Shown: one piece after another, positions 1-10,655 of the stretch | How the letters are laid out: each line of letters starts with the position of its first letter | Position numbering within the stretch: the stretch's first letter is position 1 | Assembly (NCBI GenBank): GCA_024500155.1 | Contig: CM044866.1 | Span: forward strand, 43,019,501 to 43,083,500 | Source: Chenopodium formosanum | Taxonomy: Eukaryota > Streptophyta > Magnoliopsida > Caryophyllales > Amaranthaceae | Length of the DNA: 64,000 bases | Direction: 5' to 3' | Translations under genes and position numbers: made by a program | The notes under the pieces: generated by a model | Database searches by the model: none | Told to the model about the DNA's origin: nothing | The model's input: the letters and a program-made list of their open reading frames with translations, nothing else

Positions 1-1410
1 ATGTTTTTACTAAATAACATGAATTAAAATAATAAAGCTTTCACCTTTATATATGGGTATTTTCTTTTATCTCATTTCTATTTTTTTTTTCTTTCTATTT
101 GGTCTAAGTTGATCAAACAAAATTTCAAAACTAACTTATATTGGCTATTACATCTCTCATAATTCTTCCGTTTATTTTTAGCTGTAATTATTTTACACTA
201 TTCACACACGTACTTTGTACTTTGAATATGTTTTGGGTGATCCACAATTATGAAAAATAATCATATTTATGTGAGGAACATTTGCATATTAGATTTTTCT
301 TGATGTACAATTTCAAGTAAAAGACTGTTTATGATTTTTATTATTATTTAATGGTTAAAGTTATGAGTTGAGATGTGTAAAGTTCAAAATTTATGTTTTT
401 GTTTAATTGTACTTATAGATAAGGAAACACTTAAAACTTTACATTAGAGATCCCAGTGCACATTTAGTTCTTCTTTAATGGAGCTATTATGTTTCACACT
501 AAAAATCCAATTTGAAGACTGTTGATCAAGGGATTTAAACATTGGAGATGGATGGGGAAGATGGAGTGTTAAGGCAAGAGGAATTATAAAAATTTTCAAT
601 ATTAAAATAAACTCAAAGGGTGAAGGAAAGAAGAACATGTGGTGTATATGGTTTGAATTTTCATATAAAAGGTATAAAAGTGTTTTAATATAATAGGTAT
701 AAATTACTTATTTGAGGAAAAAAAACTACTTTCTTCTTTTTAAAAAACAAAAATATTAGAGCTGTGAATGCACGGAGTTTTAGGGGTTTTTATTGATTTT
801 AAGGCTTTGTTTGGTTGATGGGATTTGGCCAGATTAGAAAAGAATGGAAGTGAGTTTTATTATTTTTCCATATTTGGTATGATAAGTGATAAAGGAAAGG
901 AAGTGGAAAGAAAGTGTCTTTACAAAATTTCACTTTCCTTTCGTCCCAAAATTGGAGGAATTTGAGAGGAAAGAGAAAAATAAAAGATGTTTCCTTCCTC
1001 TTCCATTCATTTCCTAACAATTACCAAACATCGAAAAATAAAATCACTTTCCTTTCCCTTCTCTTTCTTTCCTTTTTCTTCCTTTCCTTTACTAATGTTG
1101 AGCTGCTGAATAAAAAAGGGCCTAATAAAATATGAGTAAGATATGTAAGTGGAGTAAAATATAATAAAAACTTGGAAGAAAAGATAGTAAGTTACGTAAT
1201 ATTATTTATTGAAAAGTAAAAGGAGGTGAAAGCAAAGGGGTAGGGACCATTAAAGGAGAGAGTGGGGATCATAGTTGGGTCGAAAATAGTTATGGTGCAA
1301 TATTTGTGAAACTTTCGTAAAAGGCAAGTGGTGCAATAATTAAAAAAAAAAAAACGAAGGAAGTATTCTTAAAATGTAAGGGATTTCCAAAAGAGGAAGT
1401 GTAAAAAAAA
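1..1410. other. AT-rich intergenic sequence, no gene seen
   Basis: I see no convincing coding sequence. Short open frames on both strands are low-complexity. Positions about 790-1125 are rich in CTTTCC/GGAAAG on both strands and start with a TTTGTTTGG-type motif, so they may be a decayed MITE, but I could not pair the two ends or find a target duplication. Confidence 0.5.
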
Positions 1411-1850
1411 GGAAAATTTGTCTGGGAGGGACATATATGTTCACTATTTTTTCTAGAAGGACTTTATATGTTTAAAGTAGTCTAAAAATACCTTGTAAGT
1501 TTATTTTGTTGTTTGAGGGGGACCTTGAGGTCGGAATCCGACAATAACTGACTTTTTATCTCCGACGTTAACCTCTCACATGACCTTAAAAAATGACCCC
1601 CTCCCTTTTTTTTCACGATTTCCCTGCAATACCTCCTTCTCTCTCTTCTAATCCCCAAATGACACAAATCAAAATATGGGAATTTGAGGGAAATCATGGA
1701 AAGCAAAAAAGGGGGGTCATTTTTTAAGGTCACATGAGAGGTCAACGTCGGAGAAAAAAACCAATTATTGCCGGATTCCGACCATAAGGTCCCCCCAAAC
1801 AAAAAAATCAACTTATAAGGTCCTTTAAGACCACTTTAAACATATAAGGT

Positions 1851-3281
1851 TGACAGGGTAAAGTCGTATCCCCTAATTAAAAGTAAATACCTAAGTCCTC
1901 TAACTAAAGTAGATAGGGAAGTAGGGTCGAACTCCACAGGAAAACAAGTCTTTCTACTCCTAATTAATTATTATAATCTAAATTATCTAAGTAACTAATA
2001 TTTTTGGGAATAAATTCTATACTACGAAGAGTAAGGTCGAAAGAAATAAAGTAGGGGAAAAATCAAATATTAAAAGACCTAGGGCATAGGTTCACTAATA
2101 AACAATATTCTAGGGCAAATCATAATAAGCAATCATCAAGCATTGATCAATCATATTATAAAGGGCTTTCGCTACGTATTATAATCACAGAGTTAATTTA
2201 CTGGTATTAAATCTCATCTGTCGAATCTTGACTTAACCATTTATAAATTAGTCCGCCTATTGAAACTAAGCTTAAACATCAATTCTCATCTGTCGAATCT
2301 CGAATTAATATTACTAAACTCATACAATTAAATCTGGCCAAACCTAATTGCATAGCATTAAATCAATCAATAGGAAATTAACCAAGCATTGATAATTAAC
2401 AATCACAAAATTACCCCTTCATATCATTTATTAGATCCCCATAAACCCTAGAAATAAAACTACTCAAGCATCATCATAACCAAACTAATCAAATGAATAA
2501 AGCAAAGCATAATTAAAGAAGTAAATAAAATAGCTGAAATTAAAAGAGAAAAAATTGTTACCAAAAGAAATCTGGATTAATGAAAGTAATTAAGAACAAA
2601 AGTTGAAAGAGAATTTAAGAGAGAGAAATATCCTAAGTAAAGAGAGAAATATCCTAAGTAGAGAGAGAAAATCTAAAAAAGAAAAATCCTCCAAAAATAC
2701 GTACATAATTCGTACTTAAAACATCCCTCAAAACAAAAATTAAAACTAATCTAATCAGCTCTGATAAAAACACGCGCCCGATCGGGCCCGCCTTTTTTTC
2801 CTTGCTCGCTGCTGGTATGCCGCGCCTGATCGAGCTTACGCTCACCCGATCGGGCGCGTCTCTCCCTTGAGGGTCTTTATGCGCGCAGCCGCCCGATCGG
2901 GCGTATGACTGCCCGATCGGGCCCGGCTTTCTTCTTCGAGGCTTGGATTTCGATTGGGCTAAATTCCTCGGCCCAATCTAAGTTTCCTCATCGGGTCTTG
3001 ATTAATCGATTCAATAGCCCCGGTGTCTCATACCGAGCCCTTAATCATCGGCTCTTACCGATCCTGGGCTTCAAGAGTGGCCGTGTCCTTCTAGCCTCCG
3101 TAGTTGATCCATAAAAATCCGGGAAAATGCTCCAAAAGTGCAATTTCCTGTAAAATACAACTAAAACTACGCAAACACTAGAAAACACAAATTAGTAATA
3201 AAAGTGGCTCTAAAGAGCCAAAAACACCACTAATTATAACCGTGGGACGGGGGTAAAACACTATATAAATTGGATATATCA
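1851..3281 (-). repeat. 3' LTR of the Athila-type element
   Basis: This 1431-bp copy is the downstream LTR in the element's minus-strand sense. It carries four perfect copies of the palindrome CCCGATCGGG (2777-2786, 2845-2854, 2892-2901, 2912-2921) and a purine-rich tract near 2600-2670. It matches 12863-14265 along its length. Confidence 0.93.
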
Positions 3282-3292
3282 AACTCCTCCAA
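3282..3292 (-). other. Polypurine tract
   Basis: Read on the minus strand the sequence is GGAGGAGTT directly before the 3' LTR start TGATATATCC. It sits where plus-strand DNA synthesis is primed in LTR retrotransposons. The call rests on composition and position. Confidence 0.75.
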
Positions 3293-4986
3293 GCCAAACC
3301 TTTGCTTGTCCCTAAGCAAAGAGCTCATCAATGAACATATAAAACATGCCTCATCCCAATAAACAAAATCAAGCACAAACGATTCAAGATAAATCTAATG
3401 AACATGCTCAATGTCAATCAATCTCATACATCTAATTATCATTCATCACCAACAATTGTCAAATAGAACAAACCACAAGAGCATATAGAATTCAAGACTA
3501 GCGCTCACACACTCAACACTCATTTATGTGGCGAGTAAAAGATGTACTCGATCGCTCTCCATCCCAACCCCTTTAATGTGAAGAATGCCCACCCATCTCA
3601 CACTCTCGTGTGTTTAAAACAATGAACACTCAACCTACTAGTCGACTCGAAATATGTCAAATCATAACTTGCATTGATAAACAACACTTTCACATTCACA
3701 CAACTCTATGCACAAAGGTCGGAAGGTCTTTAAAGCTTGTAATGTAAGGCTAGGGTAAAGGGTAGGATAAATTTGGGAATATGTGAGAGAAAAGCTATGC
3801 ATTAAGGGAGCCAAATCCTAATCAACCCATGATCAAAATAAATGATGATCATACATCTCCAACAACATAACTAACTCCAACAAGAATCCACCAAATACAA
3901 CTCCAAACAATATAAACAATCCCAACACCTACAATTTCACTCATAAAAATATGATAATGTAGAACTTAAGTGAAATACAAACTTTGGACTCATTATTTTT
4001 TTTCTTTTTTGAACAACCTTCAAATAGAACATTTGAACATTAAATTTTTTTCCTTTTGCTCTTTTTTTTCTTTTTAACTCATATTGGAAATTTCAACTTT
4101 ATAACACAACATATCAATATTTTCCAATCATAAAATCAAAGAACAATCACGCTTCTTTTATTCCCACATTGTGCAAATAATGTGCACATCACAACTCCCT
4201 CACCTCTCCAACTAATAGCTTCCCCAAGCCAAGCTTGGGACTAGTAACCAATGGGGCTCATATAGGCTTGTAATGTGGCTAAATAAACAATAAAAGGGCA
4301 CAAGCAACAACATGGGTAACAAGAAGGGAACAACTGTATCTAATATCGTCTGAAGGCTTCCTAAGAGAACATATGCCTTCGTCTTCCTCAATGTGCATAA
4401 TATTGAGCTATATAGACATTACTAATAGTTGCAAACCAATACTCAAATTCATTGACATACCAGGAACTATGGAACTATCACACATTCCTAACCAAATCAA
4501 CTAGTCAAGCACTATATTCACAAATAGTTGGCAAAATTGACGCATGTTTAGGAATCCAAACAATTAAACTTCAAATTGTGATCAACAAATTCACAAAGCT
4601 CATTATCATATACCAAGAACCAAAACAATATTTTCTAAGTATGGGACATAGGGAAGCATGAATTACAATTCATTGGAACGTATTTTTGGATTTTTTTTTT
4701 TATTTTTCAAATTTGTTTTTTTTTTCATAAGGGAAAGCAATAAAAACTACACTAGGAAAGCAATAAATAGAGAAGAGAAAAAGAAAGTTACCATATATAC
4801 AAGAAATCTCCCCCCCCCCCCCAAGCCAAATCAAGCAATGCCCTCATTGACTTGGGAGGGTAGCTGGGAGAAGCTACTCCACATCGTCATCCATCCTCTC
4901 ATATCCTCCTCCATAGTTTGAGCCGGCACCACCCTGGCTCGGTCCAGCACCACCATAACCCGAACCACCTGGAAAGTAGTTAGGGT
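3293..4986 (-). other. 3' non-coding region of the Athila-type element
   Basis: No long open frame is present between the last ORF and the 3' LTR. The stretch is A-rich on the plus strand and has a C-run near 4810-4822. A long non-coding region here is common in this lineage. Confidence 0.7.
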
Positions 4987-6447
4987 TCACATTCCCCCCA
5001 TACCCCCAAAAGGAGCGTCACCCCCATATCCATGGACTGAAGAGTAGTCCACAAAAGTACCATACGCACCGGGGTGAGAATACCCTCCTTGGGGGTATTG
5101 GAACCAATCGGGAACTAATGCCTCGGGGGGAATAGCCCCTCGGCGTGCATAATCATCGTACATGGGATATAGACCCCTCCCGAGGTTCCTCTCTATGTGT
5201 CCTACCCGACTATCCAAGGTGCTTAACCTAGAATCTAGGTTTTGCATCATACCCTCAACTCTCCCGTGCCCCATCTCGATACGGTCCAATTGGCTCCTAA
5301 AAGCCGAAAAGTCATAAGGGGCATTGGGGTCGACGTTATAGTCAACCGAGGAAGTGGGTACGCCGTAGGTGAAGGGTGGAGGTGGTGGGTGGTGTGGTGA
5401 ATGGTGATGGGGGGATTGGTGGGGTTGTGGTGAAGGGTGAGGTGGTTGAACCTCACCTTGACCGTTAAACTCAAAAGTATAAAAAGGCTTCCCCTTCTCA
5501 AATTTGGTCAAGGCGGGGTTGGGTAAGGTGAAGGCTTGGTCCCTCCTACCTGATTGTCGGTGGACTATCCACCAAGTGTCACCCCCCACGGGTTGCACCC
5601 AGTTTAGACTCCCTAAATAGGCTAGGTCCATGAGGTTTGAGCCTACAACTTTCCTATGCCCATCCGGGTTCCAACCTAGGTGTTTTTTGGCAATGTGGGT
5701 CACTAACCCCCCAAAATAAATGGGCGCCTTAGACCTACTTGCTTCGGCCGCATTGGCCGCCCTTTGGAAGTGATTGGCTATCCTATGGGGTATGTTCAAT
5801 TTTTCAGCGTTAGGAATTACATAGGATGCCAATAGTTCCAATTCATCTCTCCTCACATTTTCCGGTTCATGCCTCCCAAAAATAGTGAGGCTGACAAATC
5901 TTTGCCAAAATTTTGGGACGGGATGTTGAATCCACGTTCCTTTGGCATGTTGGAGGTTAACCAAATCCTCCCTGGTTAGCCTCTTGTAGACCACGACAGT
6001 GTGGTCTTGAGAGGGTTCAATTGGTTTATCCGATTTTAAATCAAACAACTTTCCAAATTCTTTAAGAGTTAGTCTCGCATCGTTGTTTAATAATCGGAAT
6101 TGTACATGAGTGATTAATGCATTCATTTTAATAACATTAAAACTTGAAATAAATTCTAATGTTAAATAGTCATACGTATCATGGCACATTTGAAAGAAAC
6201 CACTCATGCCTATACCTTTGAACAATTTTTCCACATATTTATCTAGACCTAATTTAGCTAGTGCGGGATGATGAACAAAACGGGTTGAGATTACCTGTCG
6301 ATCAATGAGGTTTAGCATCCTAGCCCGTTGCTCCTCCGAGGTGATGACAACCTCCTCCCATCCCGGTATTTGAAGGTCCGGGTTGACCGTTGGTTGTGGT
6401 GCCCTCGAACTTTCACCCCTTTGTGTCCTTGAACGCTTTGAAGCCAT
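4987..6447 (-). CDS. Athila-type additional ORF downstream of pol (486 aa), function unknown
   Basis: The ATG is at 6447 and the frame is open for 486 codons. The N-terminus is basic and serine-rich (MASKRSRTQRGE). Residues about 40-270 form a globular region resembling the 'putative plant transposon protein' ORFs of Athila relatives (motif LIDRQVISTRF, then LAKLGLDKYVEKLF). Residues about 335-365 are rich in proline and histidine. Residues about 385-420 (RIEMGHGRVEGMMQNLDSR) look like a short coiled coil. The tail is rich in glycine and tyrosine. The ORF occupies the place of the env-like ORF of Athila and Calypso elements, but I see no signal peptide and no transmembrane segment, so I do not call it an envelope protein. 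It is intact although pol upstream is broken. Confidence 0.75.
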   Translation of the reverse strand: MASKRSRTQRGESSRAPQPTVNPDLQIPGWEEVVITSEEQRARMLNLIDRQVISTRFVHHPALAKLGLDKYVEKLFKGIGMSGFFQMCHDTYDYLTLEFISSFNVIKMNALITHVQFRLLNNDARLTLKEFGKLFDLKSDKPIEPSQDHTVVVYKRLTREDLVNLQHAKGTWIQHPVPKFWQRFVSLTIFGRHEPENVRRDELELLASYVIPNAEKLNIPHRIANHFQRAANAAEASRSKAPIYFGGLVTHIAKKHLGWNPDGHRKVVGSNLMDLAYLGSLNWVQPVGGDTWWIVHRQSGRRDQAFTLPNPALTKFEKGKPFYTFEFNGQGEVQPPHPSPQPHQSPHHHSPHHPPPPPFTYGVPTSSVDYNVDPNAPYDFSAFRSQLDRIEMGHGRVEGMMQNLDSRLSTLDSRVGHIERNLGRGLYPMYDDYARRGAIPPEALVPDWFQYPQGGYSHPGAYGTFVDYSSVHGYGGDAPFGGMGGM

Positions 6448-7240
6448 TGTATGTGGAAAATTGGGTATTTGGATCTCTCTCTCTAAGGGTTTGAAGGAAG
6501 TATGAGAGAAAGTGGGAGAAAATAGGTGGAAAGTGTAGAGGAAGGTGGGAGGATTAAGAATATGTAAGAAATTTGAGGTTTGGATGGGTGAATTTGAGGA
6601 GATATTGGGTTGAAGGTGTAGTTGAAGGTTTGAAAATGGAGGTTTTAGAGAGAGAAAGTGTGAAAGAGAAAGAAGAAGTAAGGAAGAAAAAGAAAAGAGA
6701 AAGGGAGAAAGGGGTTTAAAACCCCTGATTAAACAGGCGCGCCCGATCGGGCGCGAACTCGAACCTGGAAATCGCCCTTTTCTCGCCCGAAATTTCTTTT
6801 TGTGGCACTCGATTTCTCCAAAATTCCGCCCGATCGGGCGAAATTTTCCTCGATTTCTTCCCTGACTTGCGCGCCCAATCGGGACTCCTCGCCCGATCGG
6901 GCGAAATTAAGCTCCGATAAAATCAATATTGCGGGCCTGATCGGGCGTCTTTGCCCGATCGGGCGAAGTTTTCTACATTTCTAACCTTAGGTGCGCGTCC
7001 GATCGGGCGGAGCTCGCCCGATCGGGCCCGTACCCAGGCCTGGAGCGTCTCTTTGAAACCTCCGTACTTTGTGATCTAAAACCTGTACAAAAACACTCAT
7101 GAAAGGTAAAATTCACTATCCTCACCTCTCTAAGAAAAAGTAAAAATAAAAAATTAGTCTAGAAAGCAAGAAATACGGGTTGCCTCCCGCAAAGCGCTGG
7201 TTTATCTAGGTCCCGCTCGACCCTCTTGCGATAATGCGTT
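6448..7240 (-). other. Non-coding spacer of the Athila-type element with palindrome cluster
   Basis: The spacer lies between integrase and the 3' ORF. Between 6742 and 7026 it has five perfect CCCGATCGGG palindromes (6742-6751, 6829-6838, 6892-6901, 6954-6963, 7017-7026) and several one-mismatch copies. The same decamer fills part of the LTRs. The region is much more GC-rich than its surroundings. It could serve as a promoter or leader for the downstream ORF, but nothing in the sequence proves that. Confidence 0.7.
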
Positions 7241-8176
7241 TCAAGGCGAACTGGAACTGATTAGGTGTAGTAATTCAACTGCACCAATCGTAGCCCGCTC
7301 ATGGTATAGCTTGAGTCTTTGACCATTAACCTTAAACTCGCTACCATGCTCATCAAGCAACTCTACAGAACCGAACTTGTTAGCCCTTTTAATAGTGAAA
7401 GGACCCGACCACCTTGACTTTAGCTTTCCTGGAAAAAGTTTAAGTCTAGAGTTGAACAACAACACCTTGTCACCCTCTTTGAATTCTCTCGGAAGGATTA
7501 TCTTGTCGTGCCATCTCTTAGTCTTCTCCTTGTAGACACGCGCACTATCATAGGCCATCAACCTAAACTCATCAAGTTGGTTAAGTTGTAATAGCCTCTT
7601 TTCTCCCGCTAGCTTAGCATCCAAATTGAGCTCCTTAATAGCCCAATATGCCTTGTACTCTAATTCCACCGGAAGATGACATGCTTTACCGTACACAAGT
7701 CTATATGGGGTAGTGCCTATTGGGGTCTTAAATGCGGTTCTATATGCCCAAAGGGTGTCATCTAACTTATCACTCCAATCTTTCCTCGATTTTGCTACCA
7801 CCTTTTCTAGGATGGCCTTGATCTCACGATTAGAAACTTCAACTTGGCCACTAGTTTGGGGATGGTAGGCTAAACCTGTCCTATGGTAGACACCATACTT
7901 TTTGAGAAGGGTATCTAACTTCCGCTCATGAAAGTGGGATCCTCCATCACTAATTATGGCTCTAGGTATTCCAAATCTCGGAAAAATGGTCTTCTTGAAA
8001 AGCCTATGGACCACCTTTGCATCATTGGTAGGAGTGGCAACGGCCTCAACCCATTTGGATACATAGTCAACGACGACAAGTATATAACGATTCCCCCTTG
8101 AAGAAGGGAAAGGTCCCATGTAATCAACACCCCAAACGTCGAAAATTTCAACTTCCAAAATCCCAATTTGAGGCAT
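7241..8176 (-). pseudogene. Athila-type integrase, catalytic core and C-terminal part
   Basis: This 311-codon frame holds the integrase core that inserts the retrotransposon cDNA. The catalytic triad is visible: D in WGVDYMGPF, D in IISDGGSHF and E in SGQVEVSNREIK. The C-terminal part includes FKEGDKVLLFNSR and KLKSRWSGPF, the usual chromatin- or DNA-binding tail of gypsy integrases. The zinc-finger half lies upstream in the same reading frame but is cut off by the stop near 8225. The core looks undamaged, but it cannot be made from a continuous polyprotein here. Confidence 0.88.
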
Positions 8177-8224
8177 CTCATGTCGCCGCGAGATGTTGCC
8201 AGTCCTCTGGCAAGAGTCACAAGC

Positions 8225-8692
8225 CTATACAAAAATGTTAGCATCCTTAAACATGGTGGGCAAGTAAAATCCTGACTCATTTATCTTGGCCACCGTTTTG
8301 GATGGACCATGATGTCCTCCATAGGGTGAAGTGTGACAGCTAGTAAGTACAACATGAATCTCCCATTCGGGAACACACCTGCGAAATAATCCATCTGCAC
8401 ACTCACGAAACAAAAAAGGATCATCCCAAAAATAATGTTTAACATCAGAAAGAAATTTCTTTTTTTGTTTGTAGGACAAGTCAGGAGGTAGAGTACCACC
8501 CACTAAATAATTAGCAAAGTCAGCATACCAGGGGTGTTGCTCTACAACTGCATACAAGTTGTCATCGGGGAATGAATCATCTATAGGGAGAGAATCCTTA
8601 CCCTCATCATACCTGATTTGTGACAAGTGATCTGCCACTACGTTCTCTGCACCCTTTTTGTCCCTTATTTCAATGTTGAAATCCTGGAGCAA
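8225..8692 (-). pseudogene. RNase H end and integrase zinc-finger part of pol
   Basis: The frame starts with LQDFNIEIRDKKG, the typical end of the gypsy RNase H domain (AENVVADHLSQ). It then holds the linker and the first half of the integrase zinc-binding motif (HVVLTSCHTSPYGGHHG). A TAG near 8225 interrupts it directly before ACDSCQRTGN, the cysteine half of the zinc finger, which continues in frame into the integrase core. A second TAG near 8697 separates it from the preceding RNase H segment. Confidence 0.85.
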
Positions 8693-8698
8693 GAGAAC

Positions 8699-9316
8699 CT
8701 ATCGGAGTAGCCTAGGCTTTGATTCCGCCTTGGCTATTAAGTACTTCAAAGCTGCATGGTCAGTAAAAACAATAACTTTAGAACCAACTAGATATGATCT
8801 AAATTTTTCTAAAGCATAAATAACAGCAAGAAACTCCTTCTCCGTGGTGGCATAATTGACTTGAGCCTCATCCAGAGTTTTACTCGCATAGTAAATAGCA
8901 TGTAAAACTTTGTTCTTCCTTTGTCCAAGCACGGCTCCTAAAGCAAAGTCACTTGCATCACACATGATTTCAAAAGGAAGATTCCAATTGGGTGCACATA
9001 TGATGGGTGCCGATATCAAAGCCTGCTTAATCCTGTTGAAAGCCTCAAGACACTCGTCTATAAAAACAAAAGGGGCATCCTTGAGCAAAAGTTGAGTTAG
9101 TGGATTAGCAATTTTAGAAAAGTCTTTGATAAAACGGCGATAAAACCTCGCATGACCCAAGAAACTCCTAACTCCCTTAACATTTACTGGGGGAGGTAGT
9201 TGCTCAATCACTGAAATCTTAGCCTTATCTACCTGTATACCCTTATCAGATACAATGTGGCCAAGAACTACTCCCTCTGTCACCATAAAGTGACATTTCT
9301 CCCAATTTAAAACCAA
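8699..9316 (-). pseudogene. Reverse transcriptase thumb and RNase H part of pol
   Basis: The frame begins inside the RT connection region (MVLNWEKCHFMV, VLGHIVSDKGIQVD). It continues through VRSFLGHARFYRRFI to the RNase H domain with PFEIMCDASDFALGAVLG, YASKTLDEAQVNY, TTEKEFLAVIYALEKFRSYL and VFTDHAALKYL. A stop at 8699 replaces the tryptophan normally found after LRLLR. The break from the upstream RT frame near 9316-9327 is a single-base shift in an A-run. Confidence 0.88.
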
Positions 9317-9326
9317 ATTGCAGTCT

Positions 9327-10085
9327 TCACATCTTTTTCAAAATTTTAGCGAGATTAACTAAACATGCATCAAATGAAGAACCATACACGCTAAAATCAT
9401 CCATAAAAACTTCCATAATAGATTCTATGAAATCAGAAAAGATACTCATCATGCAACGTTGAAAAGTAGCAGGTGCATTACATAAACCAAAAGGCATTCT
9501 ACGATATGCAAAAGTACCATAGGGACATGTAAATGTAGTCTTTTCCTGATCTTCAGGGTGGATCGGAATTTGGAAAAATCCCGAATACCCATCCAGATAG
9601 CAAAAGAACTTATGATTAGCTAACCTCTCAAGCATTTGATCAATAAAGGGGAGAGGAAAATGGTCCATTTTAGTGGCGATATTTAATCTGTGATAATCAA
9701 TGCACATACGCCACCCTGTAACAGTTCTAGTGGGAATCAATTTATTTTTATCATTTTTTATAACAGTCATCCCACCCTTCTTAGGAACCACCTGTACAGG
9801 ACTTACCCATTTAGAGTCAGAAATAGGATATATAATACCTGCATCAAGTAACTTCATAACCTCTTTCTTGACTACTTCTTGCATATTTAGATTCAACCTC
9901 CTCTGGGGTTGAATACATGGCTTGTAATTGTCCTCTAAGTGTATCCTGTGCATACAAAAATCAGGGCTTATACCCTTGAGATCATCAATACTGTACCCTA
10001 TTGCCCTTTTGTGGGTTCTAAGAACCTCTAGAAGTTGGGAAGTTTGTGGGTCATCAAGTGCAGTACTAATGATCACAGGGTACAT
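9327..10085 (-). pseudogene. Reverse transcriptase fingers and palm of the Athila-type element
   Basis: This 252-codon frame contains the RT core: LDAGIIYPISDSKWVSPV, WRMCIDYHRLN, FPLPFIDQMLERLA, FCYLDGYSGFFQIP, TFAYRRMPFGLCNAPATFQ and the active site VFMDDFSVYG. The enzyme copies retrotransposon RNA to DNA. The catalytic aspartates are kept. A TAG near 10089 separates it from the protease frame and a frameshift in the A-run near 9320 ends it early. Confidence 0.9.
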
Positions 10086-10088
10086 TTC

Positions 10089-10655
10089 CTACTCATCAAG
10101 AAAAACATATTTTAAGTGAGAAGGAAGAGGTTTTAATTCAGGTTTCTTCACCTCTGCAGGTTTTGATTCCTGAACCAATTTTACTACCTTCTTATTCTCG
10201 TTAGGATCAACTTCTTCTATGGCAAGAGCTTTTTCAATGATATCCACCTCTTTACTCCAGATACTCGCATCACCTGCAGACAAATCTCCACAAAGTATTT
10301 CTTCCAAGGGATCCCTTGCAAGAACCTGTGTTAAGCTATCTTCACAAATATCATCCATTATATCAATGACATCAATTAGACAACAATTTTCCTCTAGCAT
10401 AGGACCTTTTAAAACTTTCCCTAAATTGAATGTAATATTATCATCACCAACAGATAGGGTTAGTTTACCATTTTTAACATTTATAATGGCTCCTGCAGTA
10501 TGGAGAAAAGGTCTACCTAATATAATGGGGATTTGTGTATCCTCAACCATGTCTAAAACAACAAAATCTACAGGGATGAAAAATTTACCAACTCTGACAG
10601 GGACGTCCTCTAAAATGCTTAGGAGATATTTAACAGAACGATCTGCCATTTGCAA
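10089..10655 (-). pseudogene. Retropepsin-like protease, C-terminal half, and linker to RT
   Basis: The frame reads MADRSVKYLLSILEDVPVRV, FIPVDFVVLD and IILGRPFLHTAGAIIN, which is the second half of a plant gypsy aspartic protease with its conserved ILGRPFL motif. A linker rich in acidic residues follows. The first half, with the catalytic aspartate, is in the preceding frame. A one-base shift near 10660-10680 separates the two, and a TAG at 10089 separates this segment from RT. Confidence 0.82.

Noticed and set aside
2905..3114. Open frame in the Athila-type LTR, also at 13781-14098
   Set aside because: The frame exists only because the palindrome-rich LTR segment is GC-rich. It has no homology and sits in regulatory sequence on the opposite strand to the element's genes.
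4987..6447. Envelope protein in the Athila-type element
   Set aside because: The position fits an env-like ORF, but no signal peptide or transmembrane segment is visible, so only the neutral name is used.
2777..7026. CRISPR-like array from repeated CCCGATCGGG
   Set aside because: Repeats are 10 bp, irregularly spaced, lie within a retrotransposon and the genome is a plant.
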